In this document: piece by piece, positions 1-5,976 of the stretch
Position numbering within the stretch: the stretch's first letter is position 1
Layout of the letters: every line of letters starts with the position of its first letter
Assembly (NCBI GenBank): GCA_051745835.1
Contig: JBNJEL010000097.1
Span: 1-6,398 of the forward strand
DNA: 6,398 bases
Reading direction: 5' to 3'
Source of the DNA: JBNJEL01 sp051745835
Lineage (GTDB): Bacteria > Bacillota > Halanaerobiia > Halobacteroidales > Acetohalobiaceae
The notes under the pieces: model-generated
Database searches by the model: none
The model's input: the letters and a program-made list of their open reading frames with translations, nothing else
What the model was told of the DNA's origin: nothing
Program-made: the position numbers and the translations under genes

Positions 1-390
1 TGAAATTATATCTCTACGCTGTGAAATAGAGATTACTAACTTTCCTGTCTGTTTAGCTACTCGTTCAGCAGCTCGATGTCTCGTACCAGTCTCCATCGAA
101 GAAATAGAAGGATCAGGTACTAACTGCACATTAGCACATAAGATTCGTTCACAATCACTACTTAAGACAATTGCTCCATCCATCTTAGCTAATTCATAGA
201 GGCGAGTTGAAGTTAGCTCACTATTAATATTAAAGCCGCCATCAACTATACCTAATACTTCTTCATCATCTCCAACTACTATTAATCCACCTGTATTCGC
301 CCGAAGTATATTCTCTAATCCTTCTCTAAACTTAGTTCCCGGTGCCAAAAACTCTAAGACTTCTTTGAACTCGTCATGTGGATCTTCCAC
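1..390 (-). CDS. disA: DisA, DNA integrity scanning diadenylate cyclase (partial, N-terminal 130 residues)
   Basis: DisA condenses two ATP into the second messenger c-di-AMP. In Bacillus it forms an octamer that scans DNA and lowers synthesis at branched structures. I translated this frame by hand: it is open from a GTG at 388-390 to the left edge, giving 130 of roughly 350-360 expected residues. The visible part is the diadenylate cyclase (DAC) domain. It carries both signature motifs: DGA at residues 71-73, followed by IVLS, and GTRHR at 102-106, followed by AAER. The Asp and the RHR arginines are the ATP-binding and catalytic residues of the family. The linker and HhH DNA-binding domains lie beyond the edge. 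The GTG start is fixed by an in-frame TAA immediately upstream (391-393) and by a Shine-Dalgarno at 401-407. The gene begins 4 bp after radA, whose product is known in Bacillus to interact with DisA and restrain it. The paralogue CdaA is unlikely because no N-terminal membrane helices precede the DAC domain. Confidence 0.95.
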   Translation of the reverse strand, partial: MEDPHDEFKEVLEFLAPGTKFREGLENILRANTGGLIVVGDDEEVLGIVDGGFNINSELTSTRLYELAKMDGAIVLSSDCERILCANVQLVPDPSISSMETGTRHRAAERVAKQTGKLVISISQRRDIIS

Positions 391-394
391 TTAA

Positions 395-1783
395 TTAGTC
401 ACCTCCTAAAATTAAATCTAATACTTCAGAAATTTGACTGACGCCTAATACTTCTATCTCTAACTCTTCTATATTCAATTCTAAAGAAGATAGATTGCTG
501 TCAGGAATAATAAACTCTTTAAAACCTAACTTCTTTGCTTCATTAATCCGCCGCTCAATCTGACTTACAGCTCTTACTTCACCAGATAATCCTACTTCAC
601 CTAATACTAATAGATTATCAGGTAATGGATAATCACGAAAGCTGGAAATAATAGCTACTGTAATTCCTAAATCAATCCCTGGCTCTTCTACTTGCATACC
701 ACCTGCAATATTGATATGTACATCTTCATTCTGCAGGTGCAGACCTAATCGCTTCTCTAAGACAGCCAAAATCAAAGAAACACGCTTATGGTCTACTCCT
801 GAAGTCATCCGACTAGGCGAACCAAAATTAGCAGTACTAGTTAATGCCTGCACCTCTACCAAGATAGGTCTAGTACCTTCTAAACAAGGCACAATTACTG
901 AGCCAGAAACTCCTGGTGGACGCTCAGCAACAAAGCGTTGGGATGGATTTAAAACTTCAACTAATCCCTGCTGTTTCATCTCAAAGATGCCTATTTCATT
1001 AGTCGAGCCAAACCGATTCTTAGCTGCTCGTAAGATACGATAGAGATGCTGTTGGGTGCTATCAAAATAAAGCACCACATCAACCATATGCTCTAAAATC
1101 TTAGGACCAGCAATTGAACCTTCCTTAGTCACATGACCTACAATGAAGATCGGTATATCTTCACTCTTAGCTAGTCGCATCAACCGACTAGTACACTCCC
1201 GTACCTGTTTAATACTGCCCGGTACTGAATCGTAATCAGAATTATAGATTGTCTGTATCGAATCTATAATTACTAAATCCGGCTCCATCTCTTTAATCTC
1301 TTCTTCAATTAAAAAATAATTAGTCTCCGCTTGAATATATAGTTGTGAGTTATTAACTTGCAGACGATTGGCTCGTAATTTCACCTGATGTTGTGATTCT
1401 TCTGCTGATGCATAGAGAACTTGATCATACTTACTACTAATCTGATAGGCTAATTGTAATAAAAGGGTAGATTTACCTATTCCCGGTGCGCCCCCGATTA
1501 AAATTAAAGAACCGGGGACAACTCCTCCACCTAATACTCGATTTAACTCTTGAATTCCGGTATCTAAACGCTCTCTACGGGAAATAGTGATCTGATCAAT
1601 TTGTTGTGGTTTACTCTGACTTTTAATTTTCTTCTTGCGCTTCTTACTCTCTTTTTCTTCCTTTTGATCATAAACTTGCTCTACTAATGTATTCCAACTA
1701 CCGCAACCAGCACACTGTCCATTCCATTTTAATGCTTCATGACCACACTCTTCACAAACATATCTGATTTTATCTTTAGCCAC
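395..1783 (-). CDS. radA: RadA/Sms, DNA repair and recombination ATPase
   Basis: RadA (Sms) is a RecA-like hexameric motor that helps branch migration and processing of recombination intermediates, acting with RecA on cytoplasmic DNA. The 462 residues match the usual length of about 450-460. An N-terminal zinc finger has cysteines 10, 13, 24 and 27 in a C-X2-C-X10-C-X2-C pattern. A lysine-rich linker follows at about 41-58. The ATPase domain has Walker A GGAPGIGKST at 97-106, Walker B LVIIDS at 170-175 and the RadA-specific KNRFG motif at 255-259. The C-terminal Lon-protease-like domain (about 285-455) lacks the catalytic serine context of Lon, as is normal for RadA, so it is structural and not a protease. 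The start is GTG: an in-frame TGA lies three codons upstream (1790-1792) and AGGTGAT sits 6 nt or less before it. The gene has its own predicted promoter after clpC and is followed 4 bp later by disA. Confidence 0.97.
   Translation of the reverse strand: MAKDKIRYVCEECGHEALKWNGQCAGCGSWNTLVEQVYDQKEEKESKKRKKKIKSQSKPQQIDQITISRRERLDTGIQELNRVLGGGVVPGSLILIGGAPGIGKSTLLLQLAYQISSKYDQVLYASAEESQHQVKLRANRLQVNNSQLYIQAETNYFLIEEEIKEMEPDLVIIDSIQTIYNSDYDSVPGSIKQVRECTSRLMRLAKSEDIPIFIVGHVTKEGSIAGPKILEHMVDVVLYFDSTQQHLYRILRAAKNRFGSTNEIGIFEMKQQGLVEVLNPSQRFVAERPPGVSGSVIVPCLEGTRPILVEVQALTSTANFGSPSRMTSGVDHKRVSLILAVLEKRLGLHLQNEDVHINIAGGMQVEEPGIDLGITVAIISSFRDYPLPDNLLVLGEVGLSGEVRAVSQIERRINEAKKLGFKEFIIPDSNLSSLELNIEELEIEVLGVSQISEVLDLILGGD
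401..407 (-). promoter_or_regulatory. Ribosome binding site of disA, inside radA
   Basis: The minus strand reads AGGAGGT here, within the codons for the last Leu-Gly-Gly of RadA. It sits 10 nt upstream of the disA GTG at 390, a slightly long spacing. It supports the GTG as the start and suggests that disA translation is coupled to radA, because ribosomes finishing radA clear this site. Confidence 0.75.
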
Positions 1784-1788
1784 TAGTA

Positions 1789-1795
1789 ATCACCT
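1789..1795 (-). promoter_or_regulatory. Ribosome binding site of radA
   Basis: The minus strand reads AGGTGAT, with the AGGTGA core ending 6 nt before the GTG at 1783. It is a weaker match to the 16S rRNA tail than the GGAGG sites of the genes upstream. With the in-frame TGA that overlaps it, it fixes the GTG as the radA start. Confidence 0.65.
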
Positions 1796-1834
1796 AATTA
1801 ATATCTTTTATATGACATCATAATCCTAAATTTT

Positions 1835-1863
1835 ATTATAACATTTTTAAACAGAATTAACAA
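1835..1863 (-). promoter_or_regulatory. SigA-type promoter with extended -10, driving radA-disA
   Basis: On the minus strand the -35 element is TTGTTA (1863-1858, 4 of 6 matches to consensus) and the -10 element is a perfect TATAAT (1840-1835), 17 bp apart. The -10 is preceded by TGT, giving the extended -10 form TGnTATAAT. Transcription would start near 1828 and leave a leader of about 45 nt before the radA GTG. The site lies just downstream of the hairpin after clpC, as expected for an independent radA-disA unit. No CtsR-type GGTCAAA repeat and no CIRCE element is visible beside it, so it is probably not under heat-shock repression. This is a sequence match only; no transcript evidence is available. 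Confidence 0.75.
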
Positions 1864-1875
1864 GCTATATAATAG

Positions 1876-1906
1876 ACTAAGCAGAGGGATTATCCCTCTG
1901 CTTAGT
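1876..1906 (-). terminator. Hairpin after clpC, probable operon-end terminator with a weak U-tract
   Basis: Two perfectly complementary 14-nt arms (1876-1889 and 1893-1906) enclose a 3-nt loop. The stem includes the GC-rich run CAGAGGGA. It starts 10 nt after the clpC stop codon, where an intrinsic terminator for the ctsR operon would be expected. The RNA after the stem reads CUAUUAUAUAGCUUG, which is A/U-rich but lacks the run of U residues typical of efficient intrinsic terminators. It may therefore terminate only partly or serve as a 3'-end stabilising structure. The plus-strand flank has no better U-tract. Confidence 0.6.
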
Positions 1907-1916
1907 TAGAAATATC

Positions 1917-4346
1917 TTAAGCTGTAGTAAATGTTAACTCTTCATCTTCTGCTTCGACTATAACTTTATCTCCACCACTAACTTCATTAGCAATCAACTT
2001 CTCAGAGAGCGGATTTTCAATTAAGCGTCTAATAGTTCTGCGTAAAGGACGAGCGCCAAATTCACGGTCGAATCCTTTATCAGCAATAATCTCTTTAGCA
2101 GCTTCATTAACTTCAATCTCAATCTCTTGCTCTCCTAATCGCTCAGCAACCTCTTCTAACATCAGATCAATAATCTCTTTAATATGCTCCATCTCTAAAG
2201 CATGGAAGACAATAATTTCATCTAATCTATTAAGAAACTCTGGTCTAAATTGATCTTTTAATTCGGAAGTTACCTTTTCTTTCATCCGCTCATAAGAGCT
2301 TTGCTGTTCTTCATCCGCTGTCTTAAAGCCAACTCCTGATTGATTCTCAATTAAGTTAGCTCCTACATTAGATGTCATAATAATGATAGTATTCTTAAAG
2401 TCAACAGTTCTACCTTGTGAATCAGTCAACTGTCCATCCTCTAATACTTGCAGTAACATATTAAATGCTTCTGGATGTGCCTTCTCTATCTCATCCAATA
2501 GTATTACTGAAAAAGGCTGTCTTCTAACCTGTTCTGTTAACTGTCCACCTTCATCATGACCTACATATCCCGGAGGAGCACCAACTAATCTAGAGACAGC
2601 GTGCTTCTCCATATATTCAGACATATCAACTCTAATCATTGCTTCTTCATCGTCAAACATTGATTCTGCTAACGTCTTAGCTAATTCAGTCTTACCTACT
2701 CCTGTCGGACCTAAGAAGATAAAGGAACCAATTGGTCGCTGTGGATCTTTAAGTCCTGCTCTAGCACGGCGTACTGCTTCAGAGACAGCTTTAATCGCTT
2801 CATCTTGTCCAACAACTCGTTCGTGTAATTCTTCTTCTAAGCGCAGTAGTTTCTCTGATTCATCTTCAGTTAATCTAGTAACCGGTACTCCACTCCAATC
2901 AGAAACGATCTCAGCTACATCTTCAGGAGTAATTACTGATTCATCGCGTCCCATCTCATTCTTCCACTGATTCTTAGTTTCGGATAACTCTTGTTCTAAC
3001 TCTTTCTCTTTATCTCGTAACTGAGCAGCCTTTTCAAACTCCTGTGCTTTAACAGCTGCTTCCTTCTCCTGCTCGATACTCTCTAATTCCTTATTTAACT
3101 CTTTAATCTCTGATGGCATTGTATTATCTTGTAGTCTAATCTTAGAACCAGCCTCATCAATTAAATCAATCGCCTTATCCGGTAAGAATCTATCTGTGAT
3201 ATAGCGGTGTGATAATTGAGCTGCTTCTTTAATTGCTTCATCAGTAATCTTAACGCGATGGTGTGCTTCATAAACATCACGCAGACCTTCTAAGATAGAG
3301 ATAGTATCTTCAACTGTTGGTTCTTCGACTAATACTGACTGAAATCTTCGCTCTAAGGCAGCATCCTTTTCAATATGTTGGCGATACTCATCTAAAGTAG
3401 TTGCTCCAATACACTGTAAGTCGCCTCGAGCTAAAGCAGGTTTAAGAATGTTAGAAGCATCGATAGCTCCTTCAGCTCCTCCAGCACCAACTAAAGTGTG
3501 TAACTCATCAATAAATAAGATTACATCACCAGCTTCATTAATCTCCTGCATTACTTTCTTTAACCGTTTCTCGAACTCACCTCGATACTTAGAACCCGCA
3601 ACTAACGAACTTAAATCTAATGCTAAGACTCGTTTATCAGCTAACGTCTCTGGAACTTCATCTTCAGCAATCATGCGTGCTAAGCCTTCAGCAATTGCTG
3701 TCTTACCAACACCTGGCTCACCAATTAAACAAGGATTATTCTTCTTTCTGCGGCTTAAAACCTGAATCACCCGCTGAATCTCCTTCTTTCGACCAATCAC
3801 CGGATCTAATTTATCTTCATCAGCTAAAGCAGTTAAATCACGACTGAAATCATCTAATGTTGGCGTATTACTATTTTTAGGTCCGCCAGCTGGACTCATT
3901 TCTCCCGAGCCTAATTGATCTGTAACCTTCTTTCTTAATTCATGTAACTCCACTCCGGAATTCTTGAGAACTCGCGCTGCAACTCCTTCGCCTTCTTTAA
4001 CTAATCCTAACAATAAATGTTCAGTTCCAATATAGTTCTGTCCTAACTTACGCGCTTCTTCCATAGCCAGATTAAGCACTTTCTTAGTTCGAGGTGTAAA
4101 ACTTAATTGATCTGCTTGACTAACTGTACCACCTTTATCTCCAATTAAGTTATTAATCTCTTCTTTTATCTCATCTGACTTAAGACCTAAATCCTCTAGT
4201 GTCTTGCTAGCAATTCCTTCACCTTCAGCTATTAGACCTAAAAGCAGATGCTCAGTTCCTACATAACTATGTCCCAAGTCTTTAGCTTCCTCTTGGGCTA
4301 ACATTAGTACCTGTTTAGCTCGTTCAGTAAATCTACCAAAAATCAT
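1917..4346 (-). CDS. clpC: ClpC, Hsp100/Clp ATP-dependent unfoldase
   Basis: ClpC is a hexameric AAA+ unfoldase that threads substrates into the ClpP protease. It handles misfolded and phosphoarginine-tagged proteins and regulators brought by adaptors. Its 809 residues match the family (about 810). Two Clp-N repeats occupy about 4-68 and 81-146. AAA module 1 has Walker A GEPGVGKT (209-216), pore loop KYRGEFE (253-259), Walker B VILFIDE (275-281) and ERRF (332-335). A UVR-type middle coiled coil lies at about 410-465. Module 2 has Walker A GPTGVGKT (546-553), GYVG pore loop (593-596), Walker B VILLDE (614-619) and sensor 2 GARPLRR (764-770). The VGF tripeptide at 672-674 is the ClpP-docking loop, which separates ClpC from the ClpP-independent ClpB. 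Glu32 and Glu109 in the repeated GTEHLLLGL motifs match the phosphoarginine-docking glutamates known in Bacillus ClpC. The ATG start has a GGAGGT 7 nt upstream. mcsB ends 17 bp before it. Confidence 0.98.
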   Translation of the reverse strand: MIFGRFTERAKQVLMLAQEEAKDLGHSYVGTEHLLLGLIAEGEGIASKTLEDLGLKSDEIKEEINNLIGDKGGTVSQADQLSFTPRTKKVLNLAMEEARKLGQNYIGTEHLLLGLVKEGEGVAARVLKNSGVELHELRKKVTDQLGSGEMSPAGGPKNSNTPTLDDFSRDLTALADEDKLDPVIGRKKEIQRVIQVLSRRKKNNPCLIGEPGVGKTAIAEGLARMIAEDEVPETLADKRVLALDLSSLVAGSKYRGEFEKRLKKVMQEINEAGDVILFIDELHTLVGAGGAEGAIDASNILKPALARGDLQCIGATTLDEYRQHIEKDAALERRFQSVLVEEPTVEDTISILEGLRDVYEAHHRVKITDEAIKEAAQLSHRYITDRFLPDKAIDLIDEAGSKIRLQDNTMPSEIKELNKELESIEQEKEAAVKAQEFEKAAQLRDKEKELEQELSETKNQWKNEMGRDESVITPEDVAEIVSDWSGVPVTRLTEDESEKLLRLEEELHERVVGQDEAIKAVSEAVRRARAGLKDPQRPIGSFIFLGPTGVGKTELAKTLAESMFDDEEAMIRVDMSEYMEKHAVSRLVGAPPGYVGHDEGGQLTEQVRRQPFSVILLDEIEKAHPEAFNMLLQVLEDGQLTDSQGRTVDFKNTIIIMTSNVGANLIENQSGVGFKTADEEQQSSYERMKEKVTSELKDQFRPEFLNRLDEIIVFHALEMEHIKEIIDLMLEEVAERLGEQEIEIEVNEAAKEIIADKGFDREFGARPLRRTIRRLIENPLSEKLIANEVSGGDKVIVEAEDEELTFTTA

Positions 4347-4353
4347 AAATTAC

Positions 4354-4359
4354 ACCTCC
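4354..4359 (-). promoter_or_regulatory. Ribosome binding site of clpC
   Basis: The minus strand reads GGAGGT, 7 nt before the clpC ATG at 4346. It lies in the 17-bp gap after the mcsB stop. This is a strong site with standard spacing and it confirms the start. Confidence 0.85.
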
Positions 4360-4363
4360 ATGA

Positions 4364-5416
4364 TTATTCTTTTATTCTCTCTTGAATCAATTCAGCTCGT
4401 TTTTGATCGCGTTCGTCAGCGCTTAATTCTCTTTCAGCTAATCGCTCCAAAGAAGAACTGCTAATTAAGACCATCAACTCAGTAAAAAGATTGGATTCTA
4501 CCTCTTCTATTATCTCCAAATCAACACCTAACTTTACATCAGAAAGCAACTTCATAGCCTCTTTACTAGATATCTTATGAGCATGAGTTAAGATACCATA
4601 ACTACGATAGATTCTATCAGTTAACTCTAATTTACTCTGATTCATCAATTTCTCCCTAGCTTCTCGTTCTTGGTCCACAATCTGATTAATAACACCTAAC
4701 AAATTATTAACAATTTCATCTTCGGAAGGGCCAAGAGTTATCTGATTAGAAATTTGATAGATATTACCTAATGCTTCTGTACCTTCTCCGTATAGCCCGC
4801 GAATAGCTAATCCTAATTGAGAGATAGCACTTAAGACATTATTAATCTGATTAGCAAAGTTCAACGCTGGCAGATGCAACATGACAGAAGCTCGCATACC
4901 TGTACCAGCATTAGTAGGACACGTAGTTAAATAGCCATACTGTTCACTAAAAGCAAAGTTTAACTGCGACTCTAAGTAGTCATCTATCTTATCTCCTAAC
5001 TGCCAAGCTTTTTCTAACTGTAAACCAGGTAATAAAATCTGTGATCTAATATGATCCTCTTCATTAATCATTACACTAATACTTTCATCATCAGTTAAGG
5101 CTAAAGCTTTATTAGGTCCCGCCTTAGCATGCTGCGGACTCATTAAGTGTTTCTCGACCATTACTTCCCGTTCTAAACGTGGTATCTTCTCTAATTCTAA
5201 CAATTTTAAATCAAAATCTTCATCCTGTTGATCATCATTTAGTAATTCTTTTACTTCGTTTACTACTTCAGCTGCTTGTTCATCTGTAGCTTGATTAGGA
5301 AAAGGCAATTCCATAATATTGCGGGCTAATCGTACTCGACTGCTAATTACTACATCTGCATCAGGCCCTGTACCCTTCATCCATTTATTTAAGGTATTAC
5401 TAATCTTATCAGCCAC
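4364..5416 (-). CDS. mcsB: McsB, protein arginine kinase
   Basis: McsB transfers phosphate from ATP to arginine side chains. It inactivates the repressor CtsR and tags damaged proteins for ClpC-ClpP. The 350 residues form a phosphagen-kinase-like catalytic domain: SSRVRLARN (25-33) in the nucleotide-binding region, NEED (118-121), the active-site loop TTCPTNAGTGMRAS (164-177) with Cys166 where creatine and arginine kinases have their reactive Cys, and RGLYGEGTEALGNIYQISNQ (206-225). The C-terminal RDQKRA at 336-341 fits the RDXXRA motif of the allosteric phosphoarginine pocket. The family lacks the N-terminal domain of true phosphagen kinases, and none is present here, so a free amino acid kinase is unlikely. 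The GTG start is fixed by an in-frame TGA directly upstream (5417-5419) and by AGGAGGT 8 nt before it. The gene lies between mcsA, its activator, and clpC, its client-degrading partner. Confidence 0.97.
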   Translation of the reverse strand: MADKISNTLNKWMKGTGPDADVVISSRVRLARNIMELPFPNQATDEQAAEVVNEVKELLNDDQQDEDFDLKLLELEKIPRLEREVMVEKHLMSPQHAKAGPNKALALTDDESISVMINEEDHIRSQILLPGLQLEKAWQLGDKIDDYLESQLNFAFSEQYGYLTTCPTNAGTGMRASVMLHLPALNFANQINNVLSAISQLGLAIRGLYGEGTEALGNIYQISNQITLGPSEDEIVNNLLGVINQIVDQEREAREKLMNQSKLELTDRIYRSYGILTHAHKISSKEAMKLLSDVKLGVDLEIIEEVESNLFTELMVLISSSSLERLAERELSADERDQKRAELIQERIKE

Positions 5417-5424
5417 TCACACAC

Positions 5425-5431
5425 ACCTCCT
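5425..5431 (-). promoter_or_regulatory. Ribosome binding site of mcsB, overlapping the mcsA stop
   Basis: The minus strand reads AGGAGGT, 8 nt before the mcsB GTG. Its first two bases belong to the mcsA TAG stop (5432-5430), so ribosomes ending mcsA arrive at the mcsB initiation site. This favours translational coupling of activator and kinase. The spacer is a TG repeat that ends in an in-frame TGA. Confidence 0.8.
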
Positions 5432-5957
5432 AATTATCCAACTGATCTTCTAACTCCTTAATTTCATCTCTTAATTCTGCTGCTCTTTCAAAGTTTTCTT
5501 GTTGTACAGCCGTCTGCATTTTATCACGTAAATCTTGGATCTCTTTTTTAATTCTTATTACACCACCAGTTCGCTGCGGTACCTTCCCATGATGTCGATT
5601 ATTACCGTGAATCTTTTTAAGTAATTTATCAGTTCTATCTCCAAACTCAGAGTAACATTGGCTACAGCCTAACTTTCCTGAATGGCTAAATTCTGCATAA
5701 TTCATTCCACAATTTTGACACTCTTCTTTAACATTATAACCTAAATTAAACTTAGAACTGCTAGATGAACTACTACCAAACTCACTACTGAGCAAACCAG
5801 TCAATAAGTTATTAAATGAAAACCCTTCATTTCCAAATTGTAATTCTTGATTCTTCTGAGCGCACTTATCACATAAATATATCTCTTTCTTTTGATTATT
5901 AACTATCTTTGTTAAATGAACAGTTGCTTCTCGACTCTCACATTCTTGACAGAGCAT
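5430..5957 (-). CDS. mcsA: McsA, zinc-binding activator of McsB
   Basis: McsA is a small cytoplasmic zinc protein that binds and activates the arginine kinase McsB and helps control CtsR. From the ATG at 5957 it has 175 residues. Four CXXC pairs are visible: Cys3/6, 29/32, 80/83 and 98/101. These make two zinc-binding modules separated by a linker containing seven consecutive serines (62-68). A basic RHHGKVP segment (121-127) follows. The C-terminal UVR domain (about 138-173) is a predicted helical hairpin containing ENFERAAELRDEI. A TTG six bases upstream (5963) would add Met-Asp, but it lies only 1 nt from the AAGGAGG sequence, whereas the ATG has a 7-nt spacing, so I prefer the ATG. The stop overlaps the mcsB Shine-Dalgarno. 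ctsR lies upstream and mcsB downstream, as in Bacillus. UvrB and UvrC also carry UVR domains, but the length and CXXC pattern exclude them. Confidence 0.95.
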   Translation of the reverse strand: MLCQECESREATVHLTKIVNNQKKEIYLCDKCAQKNQELQFGNEGFSFNNLLTGLLSSEFGSSSSSSSKFNLGYNVKEECQNCGMNYAEFSHSGKLGCSQCYSEFGDRTDKLLKKIHGNNRHHGKVPQRTGGVIRIKKEIQDLRDKMQTAVQQENFERAAELRDEIKELEDQLDN

Positions 5958-5963
5958 ATCCAA

Positions 5964-5971
5964 CCCTCCTT
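5964..5971 (-). promoter_or_regulatory. Ribosome binding site of mcsA
   Basis: The minus strand reads AAGGAGGG, near the ideal anti-16S match. The AAGGAGG core ends 7 nt before the ATG at 5957 but only 1 nt before the in-frame TTG at 5963. The spacing therefore picks the ATG as the real start of mcsA. Confidence 0.85.
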
Positions 5972-5976
5972 ATAGA

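Noticed and set aside
711..1043. Plus-strand open frame of 110 codons opposite radA
   Set aside because: It lies wholly within the well-supported radA gene. Its translation resembles no protein I recognise, and no ribosome binding site or promoter precedes it. It is a shadow frame.
1845..1873. Possible plus-strand promoter with TATAAT at 1868-1873
   Set aside because: At 17-bp spacing the -35 would be TTTTAA, only 3 of 6 matches. It would read directly into the hairpin and then antisense into clpC, with no gene to serve.
1784..1916. CtsR operator, CIRCE element or riboswitch upstream of radA
   Set aside because: I found no GGTCAAA-type direct repeat, no TTAGCACTC inverted repeat and no conserved riboswitch-like structure. 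The only strong fold is the hairpin next to clpC.
3448..3847. Two overlapping plus-strand open frames opposite clpC
   Set aside because: Both lie antisense to the first AAA module of clpC, whose motifs are fully conserved. They overlap each other and show no initiation signals or recognisable domain.
5417..5425. TG repeat just before mcsB as a phase-variation tract
   Set aside because: Only about four TG units are present and they lie in the ribosome-binding spacer. That is too short to expect slippage switching.
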